DNA of 64,000 nt, from assembly GCA_963854835.1 (NCBI GenBank), contig OY978528.1, forward strand, positions 40,036,960-40,100,959. The letters run 5' to 3'. This DNA comes from Megamerina dolium (lineage: Eukaryota; Arthropoda; Insecta; Diptera; Megamerinidae). The translations under genes and the position numbers were made by a program. A model generated the notes under the pieces. It did not search any database, was not told the DNA's origin, and saw only the letters and a program-made list of their open reading frames with translations. Shown here piece by piece: positions 54,619 to 64,000 of the stretch. Numbering within the stretch: the first letter of the stretch is position 1; the number at the start of each line of letters is the position of its first letter.

Positions 54619-55105
54619 ATCTACGATTATATGAAGAAATTTAAGTCGGAGCGGATGAAGCTGCAAATTGAATAAAATTCAATGGAATACGACCCAAATG
54701 TGTATCACCAAACGTTTTATGTATTTTTTGGTACACACATTTTTTGTTGGAGTTGGAGCGGAAGAAAACTGTAAATTATAAATAATCCAATGGTATACGA
54801 TCCAAATGTTTTATGTATTCTTTGGTATATGCATTATATAAATACACAATAGGATTGTTGGTATTATATCGATATTGACAATATTTGTTGCTTCATATAC
54901 GATATTATCGGCGTGATATTTTTTGAACGATAATTGTGCAACCATAAATCCGATGCAATAAAAAACACGTTTGTGTGTCAGTCAGAGACTTTAGAAATAA
55001 AGAGATATCCCAATGTTAATAGACATCGTTTTAACAGCAAATCTGGCGATGAAACTCAAACCAAAAATGGTTTTGGATACACTGGAATCAGTTGAGAATG
55101 AACAT
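54619..55105. other. KDM8 5' flank, partly duplicated at 58511-58740
   Basis: Non-coding, with the KDM8 promoter expected here. 'tggaatacgacccaaatgtg' and 'tatcggcgtgatattttt' recur at about 58575 and 58710, so the KDM8 duplication includes about 300 bp of upstream DNA. A short frame at 55013 ends inside an LTR fragment and is not supported as a gene. Confidence 0.6.
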
Positions 55106-55113
55106 TTTCATAC

Positions 55114-55252
55114 TGTAATGAGTATCGATGGTTGGTTACTCATCACTATTGTAAAAGACACGAATATTGGCACCATAGAAACGAATGTCAACAAAGAGAA
55201 ATAGGCGATAACCAGAACACGCCAACGAGAAAGAGATGAATCTCGACTACAG
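55114..55252 (+). repeat. G2-family LTR fragment (opposite orientation)
   Basis: 'gagtatcgatggttggttac', 'gaaacgaatgtcaacaaa' and 'gataaccagaa' are the reverse complement of 36660-36790 in order. It starts TGTAA like the G2 LTR end. It is truncated at about 55252, where LINE-A leader sequence starts. Confidence 0.75.
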
Positions 55253-55855
55253 CCGCATTCTTTTGCACTCGAGTTGTAAAAGAACACTGACTTATTTGCC
55301 GAACATCATGCAAAGGAACAACAAAAATAAGCGACATCGTCTATTTTAACCGAGTTTAATTGAATTGGCTTATATTAGCCGCATTCTTTTGCACGCGAGT
55401 TGCAAAAGAACAGACTTATGCTGCAACTAGCCACCGACGTAGCGTACGTACGTACCGCCCGTACGTAAGAACATACAAAATTGCATTGATTTTCTCCGCT
55501 CCGAGCAACGTCTACGTCACCGTCATACGGTGGTGAGTTTTCGTTAACACGACATTCCCATAATATAGGTCGTGTCAGCTGACACGTTCTACGTTGGTGG
55601 CTAGTTGCAGCATTACTTGCCGAACTGCACACAAAGCAACAACAGAAATAAGCGATATAGTCTATTTTAACCGAGTTCAATTGAAGTTGCTTATATTTTA
55701 ATCGACCTGAGTTATAGTGTTGGAAAGTAAAAAAACATCACTATTGTGAATAGACTACTGGAATGTGCTTGGGAAATTTCAACACGTCAAATAATTGTAA
55801 ATATAAACAAAAAATAAGCAAAATAGAGCAAGTGCAAATAAAAATTTATTTTAAA
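55250..55855 (+). mobile_element. LINE-A 5' leader fragment with two tandem units, body missing
   Basis: Two tandem copies of a ~125-bp unit ('gccgcattcttttgcac', 'aataagcgacatcgtc', 'ttttaaccgagtt') at 55250-55374 and from 55375 onwards are followed by the leader found at 19480-19660 ('cgacctgagttatagtgttg', 'aagcaagtgcaaat'-type text). The second unit is split by the M2 MITE 55419-55612. No ORF1 or ORF2 follows. Tandem 5' units recall the promoter monomers of some LINEs. Confidence 0.75.
55419..55612. mobile_element. M2 MITE, 194 bp, TTA duplication
   Basis: The ends 'tgctgcaactagccacc' and 'ggtggctagttgcagca' are perfect inverted repeats, with TTA at 55416-55418 and 55613-55615. It is the cleanest M2 copy and lies inside a LINE-A leader, which gives the exact borders. 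Confidence 0.9.
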
Positions 55856-56094
55856 TAAACGAATATATTTACCACAGATTCCGCAGAATTGCTTCTTTTT
55901 TGTTTTTATTTCGTTTATAAATTGCACGAACAACAATATATACCACCAGCGTTGCTAAGTAACTAAAGGGAAATTATATGTGATTCTATGTTCTTTTGCA
56001 GCTAATGTTGGGGAAAATACTAGTGGCTTTTAGGAAATTTACCCTAAGCGCCCTGGAGGGTATTTCTTTATGTTATATTTAGTATACCTACAGT
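55856..56094. other. Unassigned AT-rich DNA
   Basis: No gene or recognised repeat between the LINE-A leader fragment and the gypsy/BEL composite copy I. Confidence 0.4.
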
Positions 56095-56839
56095 GTCTTT
56101 CTTTAAAAATAAAATAAACAATAAAAATAAACATTTTAATTTGTTTCAAAAATTATTTATTTTCGTAGTTTATTTTGTGGCATTAATTTTTTTACAATTT
56201 TTTCGAGCAAAACCGGTAATATCTGTTTCAAAGCCATTGGATGTTCCAGAACGTCAATTGTTTCTGGTTTGTAGGCGTTCTCCACACGAAATATGCAAAA
56301 TAATAAATAATCGAGCTGTCTTAAATCATACGTTGTTGGAGGACAAATACACATCGTGAAATAGCACTTTCATTAACCTTGTTTTTAACAAATGAATTCA
56401 ATAAATTCTGTTGGAACCAGATTCTATCTAAATTGACATTTTCCTTGTTTTCACACAAATTCATGTTAGAACCACACTCAGATTGCTCCATGTTTTCAAA
56501 TAGGAATCAGTTTCTGTCCCAACGCACGTATTTTGTTCATTATATGTTTTATCCGGATTTTTAAGATTATTTCTCATCTTCATATTTCCGATAACCAATT
56601 TTAATTCTGCTTTATCTGTTGTTCGTTTCAGATGATCGGCGTTGGTCCTTGCCACATCCTTCCTTATTTGTAAGCTTTAGCTTTAATCCAGCCGTTAGTT
56701 CCTACTGGTAAGTATGTTCTTTTGGCTCGCTCGATCATGCTAGAGCGTGGGCGTGTCGTCAGTGGGCGCTTGTGTTGAAAATATATGTTTGCAGTTACTT
56801 ACGTTCCTTTTAACCCTCCCATTATCAAGTAGTTCCATT

Positions 56840-57307
56840 TCATTGCCATTCCTTTCGATGACCTAATATTCCGTTGTCAAATTTTGGCGTTAACTTGGAG
56901 CGTAATATTACATTTTTTATGAGCATTTTGTCTCCCACGTTTATGATAGACTCTTTACCGCCGCTTTTCCTATCGGTTGCTACTTTTCCTTTTTCCTCGT
57001 TAACTGTCACTGAAGAATCTACTATTTTTCTGCAAGATCCCGTATGTCCCGTATGTGGTAAGCATCGTTTACATCCAGTCTTGAGAAATTTTTGCTTCTC
57101 TGGCTTTAGACATGAACATCTCAAACGTCGGCAATGTGTAGCTCTCTCGCAGAATTTCTCTGTTTGCGTTATCTCACCGTTCTCTTCAAAAACAATTACA
57201 ATTGGTGGTATCCACAAGCTCTTTACCGGTTCCCTTAAATCGCGACTGCACGCTTCTTCCAATTTCTCAGCAAGTCTTTCTTCAACCGCTACTCGAACAC
57301 GTCTCAA
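56840..57307 (-). pseudogene. Gypsy Pol remnant: RT start fused to integrase end by deletion
   Basis: The minus-strand frame begins 'VEERLAEKLEEACSRDLREP' and 'LWIPPIVIVFEENGEI', the start of gypsy RT (compare 'LWVSPIVVVFKEGGEMR' in G3). It then passes through 'CSCLKPEKQKFLKTGC' to 'GDKMLIKNVILRSKLTPKFD', equivalent to 'GDKVLLRNVVFSHKLTPTF' in the G3 integrase tail. Nearly all of RT, RNase H and integrase is deleted. It is related to, but clearly older than, G3. Confidence 0.75.
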
Positions 57308-57413
57308 TGGCTGTTGGACCGGTTTTACGCTTAAATCGATAGATAATTTAATTTGTTTTTCAATTTGGAAAAGGCTTCATGCTCTCAACTTTGCGCACTT
57401 CTAAACCTTTGAG

Positions 57414-57640
57414 TTGGGCTGCTGTTTTGACCCAACTACTACTTTTGATTACTGTGGGCCCTTCTCAGTTGATGTTGGTCTCAGACGCAAGAAGCGTTGG
57501 GTAGACCTGCTTATGTGTCTTACCATCCATCTAGAAATTACCAAAGACTTTTCCACGGATGCCTCTAACATATGTTTTAGAAATTTTTTCAATCGCCGTG
57601 GTACACCAGTGCGAATACGAAGCGATATACCTTCATGTGT
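57414..57640 (+). pseudogene. BEL/Pao integrase fragment
   Basis: 'FDYCGPFSVDVGLRRKKRWV', 'LLMCLTIHLEITKDFSTDAS' and 'FFNRRGTPVRIRSD' follow the order of the BEL/Pao integrase core: the 'D..GPF' Asp, the 'CL..R..HLE' block and the 'RRG.P..I.SD' Asp. It is joined directly to KDM8-derived sequence near 57641. A fuller version is at 63470-63960. Confidence 0.8.
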
Positions 57641-58510
57641 CTTTATTTCCACAGTCGATGAGTCATCAGTACCAATTGTGCAATAATCTGGTACACGTAC
57701 ATCATTTTTTAATTCAGGTATCTCATCGAATAGTTCATGTTGTGTTGAGTATTCAATTTTCATATTTGCTTCTGTGTCTTCGGAGAATTGGCTATTATTT
57801 AGAAGCAAGGCGGGTTTTCCAACCTCATTATAGCACGTCTGAAATACTTCAACAGATGGACAATCAATTTGTTCTATGTCACAGTTTAAGTTGGTTTGCC
57901 GTAAAACTGGTTCAACACTTGGCAATTCTTCAATTGTACCGACATTGCCTGTAATATTTTATAATTGTTGGAAATAGCAAAAACAATCAATATTATATTG
58001 GTGCTAAATTTACCTTTTATGGTATTGAAGAATTTTTTAAATTCTTTCAACAGTGCGTCATTTCGTGCGTATAAATCTTGTGTATAACCAAATAACAAAG
58101 CTGTATCGAACATTTCGCTACATTTCTCAATTTGCTTCTTGGATACACTTCGATAAAGTAAAAAATATATCTACTAAGAATTAGCTACTTAAACAATAAA
58201 CTCATTCAAACGTTTGAATTACCTTAATATAAGTGCCCAATGCATATATTTGTCGAATATGCAATGGTACTTTACTGAAGGGACCAGTATGTATGCGATT
58301 CCAGCATTTATCAGTCAACATTTTTACTACGATATAAGCAAACTCATGAACCTCAGCCTTTGGGCCTGTGGGGTCCCCACATATTGGATTTTCTTCAATA
58401 TGTTGAATTGCCGCTCGTAAAATGTAATCAAATTCCTTTTCATCTTTTGAATATGCATGTATTTCTTCATATTTTGGTAAATACTCGATTAATTTAATTA
58501 GATCTCCCAT
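57641..58510 (-). pseudogene. KDM8 pseudogene, JmjC domain lost
   Basis: Exons corresponding to the functional gene lie at 58510-58223 (288 bp), 58137-58014 (124 bp) and 57948-57641. The first two are exactly the same lengths as in KDM8 and both introns are kept, so this is a DNA duplication and not a retrocopy. Exon 3 has lost an internal block ('LLLN' joins to 'NSQFSEDTEANMKIEY', about 150 bp) and stops at 'SSTVEIK' where BEL sequence begins. The iron-binding HxD and His are therefore absent. The N-terminal part remains open and would encode about 200 residues if transcribed. Confidence 0.88.
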
Positions 58511-59339
58511 GTTTTCGATTGTATGAAAAAATTTGAGTAGGAGCGGAAGAAAATTGTTAATTGATAAAATTCAATGGAATACGACCCAAATGTGGATCAC
58601 CAGACGTTTGTGTATCCTTTGGTATATACATGATTTAAATACACAGTAGGATTGTAGATATTATATCGATATATCGATATTGACTATATTTTGTACTTCC
58701 GATACTATATTATCGGCATGATATTTTTGGACAATAATATCATATCGATATTTTACGCACATTAATGAATTAATATAATCCTTATATTACAAAATATGTT
58801 CTGACATACATTCATAACACTCATTACTTAAATATTCCATCATTTTGGAATTACACTCCAAATTCATAGAGAAAATTCAAAAATAAGAAATATTTGTACC
58901 CAAATTTGTTAAAACTACTCCCTAAATAAAGTACTTAGTTGTCCCAGCCAGAACCACATCATCAGGAAGGTTGCGTAGACAGTAAAATAAATTACAAATA
59001 ACTAAAGAACTAAAGCGTGTATTTTTAAAAACAGGAAACGAAAATACTGTAGGGTATTCTTCTTTTCTTTTAACTAATCTTGAACAAGGGTTCTTAAATT
59101 TTGCTGTGAAATTTCAAATGTTTTTTGTGCGATATATTGATATTTTACAAACGACGATTTAAAAAAATTTTCTCCATTTCGATATATCGCAAGGCAATAT
59201 TTTAGAATATATCAACAAACTTTGGTATACATATGTAGTTTTCAGAGCAATCAACTTTATGCTTATAACCCAGTTTGTTAAAGGGATATTTTGAAGATTA
59301 AAAAAATTGTTAATTATTGAAAGCTTATTTATTTATGCT
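58511..59339. other. Duplicated KDM8 upstream DNA and unassigned AT-rich DNA
   Basis: 58511-58740 matches 54619-54940. 58741-59339 shows no gene or family I recognise; 'tatcgatat' words are frequent. Confidence 0.5.
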
Positions 59340-60320
59340 GTATGTAGTATACCTATAGTGTATCTTTTCTTTAAATAAATATACAACAAAAAGATACACA
59401 TTTCGATTTTGTTTCAAAAATTATTGATTTGAAAGTTTATTTTATGGCAATCTTATTCAAATATTATTTCGGGTATATGACAACCTCGGCTGTCAAATTT
59501 TTCTACAATTTTTTCGAGCTAATTCGGTAATATATTTTTTTCAAAGCAATTGAATGTTCCAGATCGTCACTTGTTTCCGGTTTGTAGGCATACTCCACAC
59601 GAAATATAAAAATAATCGAGCTGTCTTAAATCACACCATGTTAGAGGTCAGATGACTCGACCCACTCCTCCACACCTTAAGATCAAAAGGACGGCAACCA
59701 GTGCGGCACTAAGGCTGCTCAATCTATCTAACCTTAAAGAAGGCAATCTCACAGAATTTACAAAGATCCTGGACACCGTTTGGTGCTCTCCATGTTTAGT
59801 GGTCTTCGACAAGATGGATAGAGAGCTAGTCTTCTCCAAACATTTGGAAGTGGTCATCAACGACCGTTCGGTTTGGAGGGGTAGCGATATGGTTCCAAAA
59901 AGGTACTCACAGTTGTGGTACACTGATGGGTCTAAGGTGGAAGATGGTTGTGCGGGGGCTGGAATTGTTTCAAGATTTCGGAAAGCAATCGCAATGGGGA
60001 AAACAGCTTCCATTTTTCAGGCTGAGCTCCATGCCTTAGAGGTATGTGCGAGAGAAAGCATACGTAGGGCACCCGTGGTAATAAAATATGCATCCTCTCG
60101 GACAGCCAGGCGGCTCTAAAGTCCCTGGCAAAATTTTCGTTTAAATAAAGGCTGGTTTGGGAATGTTTTGATATGTGAAAGGGAGAACGAGATCTACTCG
60201 ACTACTGGAGAGCCCAAACGGCAGTCGAAGGGACTTATTGATCCCGCATATGTTAAGGTGGATGCTGTAACCTCAGCAGAAATGACATAAAACTCTACAC
60301 AGAGCTCTTCAATTATCATA
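59340..60320. mobile_element. Gypsy/BEL composite remnant, copy II, first part
   Basis: 59340-59641 matches 56085-56345 ('gtttcaaaaattatt', 'ttttttcgagc', 'gtttgtaggc', 'tccacacgaaatat', 'aatcgagctgtcttaaatca'). LINE-C is inserted at 59650. The rest of copy II continues from 60605. Confidence 0.7.
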
Positions 60321-60595
60321 TGCAGAAAATAGGTGTGGTAGAAAACGATACGTGTCGACTCTGTCATGAGGAACAGGAAACACCGGAACATTTTCTATGC
60401 AATTGCCCAGCGGTGGCAAGACGTAGATTTGGTTACCTAGGTAATGGAATCGTGACTCCAAACCACATAGGTAAAATCAAGCCCACAGCAATTATAAGAT
60501 TTATAAATAGTCTAGAATTGTTTTAGTTGGGCAATAGACGCACAAAAAATCTTTTAGGTCGCAGTTCATTGAATATCCTGAATAATAATAATAAA
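59651..60595 (+). mobile_element. LINE-C: 5'-truncated I-superfamily LINE with (TAA)n tail
   Basis: It is flanked by a 9-bp duplication 'tagaggtca' (59642-59650, 60596-60604). The empty site is seen in copy I near 56335 ('ttggaggacaaatac'). It contains the RNase H domain and C-terminal zinc motif and ends in 'aataataataataaa'. TAA-type tails plus RNase H are typical of I-like LINEs. It is distinct from LINE-D (43715), whose tail is (CCTAA)n. Confidence 0.88.
59652..60526 (+). pseudogene. LINE-C ORF2 end: RNase H and C-terminal zinc motif
   Basis: RNase H: 'LWYTDGSKVEDGCAGAGIV' (D), 'SIFQAELHALEVCARES' (E). A frame change near 60088 leads to 'ICILSDSQAALKSL' (D) in another frame. Further breaks follow near 60145. 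The C-terminal frame 60320-60526 has 'CRLCHEEQETPEHFLCNC' and ends 'FINSLELF'. RT is lost through truncation. The C-terminal part is repeated at 61959-62165 by the tandem duplication. Confidence 0.85.
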
Positions 60596-61955
60596 TAGAG
60601 GTCAAATACTTAATAGGTTCACATCGTGAAATAATACTCTCATTAAGCGTTCAACAAATCCATGAATTCAAGTGATGTGTGAGATGTAGCGTCATCTTCT
60701 TGGAACCAGATTCTATCTAAATCTATATTTTCCATGTTTTCACACAAAATCATATTAGAACCACACTCCGATGGTTCCATGTTTTCCATGTTTGCAAATA
60801 GGAATTAGTTTCTGTAATAACCCACGTATCTTGTCCAATGTATGTTTTATTCGATAAATACAATCTTTTTAAGATTAATTCTAATTCCGGTAATCAATTC
60901 TAACTCTGCTCTATCTGTTGGTTTTAGATGATAGGTTTTCTTCCTTGCCACATCTTCCCTTCTTTTTAAGCTTTAGCTTTAACCCAGCCTGGTGAGTATG
61001 TTCGTATGACTCGCACGATCGTGCTGGGTTGACTGGAGGTGGGTCTGTCTGCATCACTTGAGATTGGTCTGGAATCGTCCGGGTTGGTGCTGGAGGGTTT
61101 GAGCGGTGGTTACCCGTCTGTGCTAGCAATACATTTCCATTCAAATTGATATTGTCAGTGGGTGGTTGTGTTGAAAATATCTTTTTACGTTCCGTTTAAC
61201 TCTCCTCCTATTACCACGTAGTTCCACTTCATTGCCATTCCTTTTGACGACCTCATATTCCGTTAAGTCAACTTGGAGGGAAATATTACATTTTTCATGA
61301 GAACTTTGTCTACCACGTCTATGGTAGATTCTTTAGCCCGCTTTTCCTATCGGTTGCTTCTTTTCCTCTTTTTTTGTTCGCAAGATCGTTATCTGTCACT
61401 GAAGAATCTACTATTTTTACCGAAAGATCCCATATGTCCCGTATGTGGTAGGCATTTTTTGATTCAGTCTTGAGAAAAACTTTGCTCCTGTGGCTTAGAC
61501 AGGAACATCTCAAATATCGCAATGGGTAGTTCTCCCGCAGAATGGCGAAAACTCGATATGCGCTATCTTAACGGTCTCTTTAATAACAATTACAATAGGT
61601 GAGATCCACACGCTTGGGTTCTTTACCGGTTCTCTTATATCGCGACTTCACGCTTCTTCCAATTTCTCCGCAAGTCTTTCTTCAACCGCTACTGGAACAC
61701 GTCTCAATGGCAGTTGAATCGGTTTTACGGTTAAATCGATAGAAAATTTAATTTATCTGTTTTTCATTTTTGGAAAATACTGCTTGCTCTCAACTCGACA
61801 CATTTCTAAACCTTTTAGAACGTTGAGTTGGGACATTGTTTTGATTCAACTACTACTGTGGACTACTGTGGGCCCTTTTCCCTGGCTGTTGATCTCAGAC
61901 GTGAGTCTTATAACGCGGGCCATCCGTCTAGAAATTGCCGAAGACTTTTCCACGG
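60321..61955 (+). repeat. Tandem duplication, unit 1 (period 1,639 bp)
   Basis: It starts inside LINE-C at 'tgcagaaaataggtg' and ends inside the BEL integrase at 'gacttttccacgg'. Unit 2 starts at 61960; 4 bp (61956-61959) lie between. By eye there are only about five or six substitutions in 1.6 kb (for example 'ccaatgtatg' versus 'ccaatatatg', 'gaacatctc' versus 'gaacaactc'). Confidence 0.92.
60605..61800 (-). pseudogene. Gypsy Pol remnants in composite copy II
   Basis: Minus-strand frames: 61144-60911 ('GLKLKLKKKGRCGKEENL', a Pro/Asn-rich Pol tail) and 61522-61319 ('CSCLSHRSKVFLKTESKN', 'KIVDSSVTDNDLANKKRG'), matching copy I at 57200-56940 in order. The RT start remnant is near 61620-61730 in broken frames. 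No catalytic motif is left. Confidence 0.65.
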
Positions 61956-61959
61956 CAAT

Positions 61960-63594
61960 TGCAGAAAATAGGTGTGGTAGAAAACGATACGTGTCGACTC
62001 TGTCATGAGGAACAGGAAACACCGGAACATTTTCTATGCAATTGCCCAGCGGTGGCAAGACGTAGATTTGGTTACCTAGGTAATGGAATCGTGACTCCAA
62101 ACCACATAGGTAAAATCAAGCCCACAGCAATTATAAGATTTATAAATAGTCTAGAATTGTTTTAGTTGGGCAATAGACGCACAAAAAATCTTTTAGGTCG
62201 CAGTTCATTGAATATCCTGAATAATAATAATAAATAGAGGTCAAATACTTAATAGGTTCACATCGTGAAATAATACTCTCATTAAGCGTTCAACAAATCC
62301 ATGAATTCAAGTGATGTGTGAGATGTAGCGTCATCTTCTTGGAACCAGATTCTATCTAAATCTATATTTTCCATGTTTTCACACAAAATCATATTAGAAC
62401 CACACTCCGATGGTTCCATGTTTTCCATGTTTGCAAATAGGAATTAGTTTCTGTAATAACCCACGTATCTTGTCCAATATATGTTTTATTCGATAAATAA
62501 AATCTTTTTAAGATTAATTCTAATTCCGGTAATCAATTCTAACTCTGCTCTATCTGTTGGTTTTAGATGATAGGTTTTCTTCCTTGCCACATCTTCCCTT
62601 CTTTTTAAGCTTTAGCTTTAACCCAGCCTGGTGAGTATGTTCGTATGACTCGCACGATCGTGCTGGGTTGACTGGAGGTGGGTCTGTCTGCATCACTTGA
62701 GATTGGTCTGGAATCGTCCGGGTTGGTGCTGGAGGGTTTGAGCGGTGGTTACCCGTCTGTGCTAGCAATACATTTCCATTCAAATTGATATTGTCAGTGG
62801 GTGGTTGTGTTGAAAATATCTTTTTACGTTCCGTTTAACTCTCCTCCTATTACCACGTAGTTCCACTTCATTGCCATTCCTTTTGACGACCTCATATTCC
62901 GTTAAGTCAACTTGGAGGGAAATATTACATTTTTCATGAGAACTTTGTCTACCACGTCTATGGTAGATTCTTTAGCCCGCTTTTCCTATCGGTTGCTTCT
63001 TTTCCTCTTTTTTTGTTCGCAAGATCGTTATCTGTCACTGAAGAATCTACTATTTTTACCGAAAGATCCCATATGTCCCGTATGTGGTAGGCATTTTTTG
63101 ATTCAGTCTTGAGAAAAACTTTGCTCCTGTGGCTTAGACAGGAACAACTCAAATATCGCAATGGGTAGTTCTCGCGCAGAATGGCGAAAACTCGATATGC
63201 GCTATCTTAACGGTCTCTTTAATAACAATTACAATAGGTGAGATCGACACGCTTGGGTTCTTTACCGGTTCTCTTATATCGCGACTTCACGCTTCTTCCA
63301 ATTTCTCCGCAAGTCTTTCTTCAACCGCTACTGGAACACGTCTCAATGGCAGTTGAATCGGTTTTACGGTTAAATCGATAGAAAATTTAATTTATCTGTT
63401 TTTCATTTTTGGAAAATACTGCTTGCTCTCAACTCGACACATTTCTAAACCTTTTAGAACGTTGAGTTGGGACATTGTTTTGATTCAACTACTACTGTGG
63501 ACTACTGTGGGCCCTTTTCCCTGGCTGTTGATCTCAGACGTGAGTCTTATAACGCGGGCCATCCGTCTAGAAATTGCCGAAGACTTTTCCACGG
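61960..63594 (+). repeat. Tandem duplication, unit 2
   Basis: Contents as unit 1: LINE-C C-terminus (61960-62234), gypsy remnants (62244-63440, minus) and BEL integrase start (63470-63594). At 63595 the sequence continues into further BEL integrase instead of repeating, so this unit keeps the original right flank. Confidence 0.92.
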
Positions 63595-63960
63595 ATGCCT
63601 TTAAGGGATAATGGTACTAACTTTGTTGGCACATAAAAGCAGATGGTTAGCGAAAATCGAATATTGGATGTGAAGGAAATTCAACGTTATATGTCGAAAA
63701 AATCGATTGGATTTTAAATTGCCCAGGTGATTCTTGTGCAGGTGGTTTTTGGAAAAGATTGATCCGATGAGTAAAACATTTGTTAGAATGAGTACTAAGA
63801 GATGGCGTTCCAAGGCTAGACATTATTCGTAGCGTACTTATAGAAGCTGAAAACATTATTAACAATGGTTCGTTAATGGAATTACCATTATCATCTTGAG
63901 TCGAAGAACCTTTGACGCCTAATCACTTGAACGCAGATTAAATGTTTTCTACATAGAGGA
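63470..63960 (+). pseudogene. BEL/Pao integrase, degenerate
   Basis: Frames in order give 'VDYCGPF'-type text (63490), 'HLEIAEDFSTDAF' near 63560-63600 and a 'NGTNFVGT' block at about 63605-63630. A 'WILNCPGDSCAGGFWKRLIR' block follows (63705-63770), corresponding to the 'FNPP.AP.FGG.WERLVR' box. 'IIRSVLIEAENIINNGSL' (63825-63880) and 'EEPLTPNHLN' (63905-63935) correspond to the 'EIEAILNSRPL...LTPNHF' end. Several stops and frame changes make it a relic. Confidence 0.78.
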
Positions 63961-64000
63961 TTGTTAAATTTATGTACCTCTAAAATGGCAAACTATATAT

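Larger units (their letters stand above)
56095..57640 (-). mobile_element. Gypsy/BEL composite remnant, copy I
   Basis: 56095-57400 aligns in order with 59340-61780 once the LINE-C insertion is removed (for example 'cacatcgtgaaata', 'ggaaccagattctatctaaa', 'aagctttagcttta'). The minus strand carries gypsy Pol remnants; 57414-57640 (+) is a BEL/Pao integrase piece. It stops abruptly where KDM8-derived sequence starts near 57641. Confidence 0.75.

Noticed and set aside
55013..55204. 63-codon frame upstream of KDM8
   Set aside because: Its second half is G2-family LTR sequence, so it is not a conserved gene.
56874..57404. 176-codon plus-strand frame
   Set aside because: Antisense to gypsy Pol remnants that have recognisable RT and integrase motifs on the other strand.
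1..64000. CRISPR arrays, prokaryotic operons, riboswitches, rRNA and tRNA genes
   Set aside because: Looked for by eye and not seen. The clustered short repeats present are MITEs and LINE tails.

Overview
This window is eukaryotic and comes from a higher fly (Diptera: Brachycera, probably a schizophoran such as a tephritid; the species cannot be fixed). The evidence is AT-rich DNA, 50-90 bp introns, four conserved animal genes with fly-like compact structure, and jockey-, RTE-, I-superfamily, gypsy- and BEL-type elements. No CRISPR arrays, operons or rRNA were seen. I recognised no intact tRNA gene.

Layout. From 1 to about 46.6 kb I see no intact host gene, only transposable elements, many nested. 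1-7.6 kb: a 524-bp TA-flanked MITE family (called M1), a jockey-clade LINE (called LINE-A, copy 1) and a split ORF1 of a related LINE, arranged around a roughly 660-bp inverted repeat. 7.6-8.2 kb: a broken gene-like fragment with an apparent intron. 8.3-9.8 kb: an RTE-clade LINE. 10.2-18.7 kb: a degenerate gypsy element on the minus strand (G1), itself hit by an RTE and a LINE-A copy. 19.4-31.1 kb: a full-length LINE-A split by a gypsy element (G3, 218-bp LTRs), which is in turn split by an RTE LINE. 32.7-35.8 kb: the longest RTE copy. 36.4-41.3 kb: a degenerate gypsy element (G2) with a SAP-domain Gag and a tRNA-Leu-type primer binding site. 41.4-43.5 kb: two inverted copies of a DNA transposon with a MADF-like exon. 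43.5-45.8 kb: an M1 MITE split by an RNase H-bearing LINE. 46.0-46.6 kb: pieces of a second MITE family (M2, TTA/TAA target duplications).

47.2-54.6 kb is the host-gene island: NRBF2 (+), DPCD (-), BCAP31/Bap31 (+) and KDM8/JMJD5 (-). NRBF2 serves autophagy through the class III PI3-kinase complex. DPCD is linked to motile cilia. Bap31 is an ER membrane cargo-sorting protein. KDM8 is a JmjC 2-oxoglutarate oxygenase. These are separate housekeeping genes; nothing suggests they act together.

From 55 to 64 kb repeats return: a piece of LINE-A 5' leader, a KDM8 pseudogene made by DNA-level duplication with its introns, three copies of a composite gypsy/BEL remnant (two forming a nearly identical 1,639-bp tandem duplication), and an I-superfamily LINE fragment.

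Limits: everything is read by eye. Family names rest on motif recognition. Splice sites are predicted from GT/AG and phase. No alignment or search was run. I did not find a clearly new biological system; the most unusual items are nested-element structures, a possible alternative last exon in Bap31, and the KDM8 duplication.
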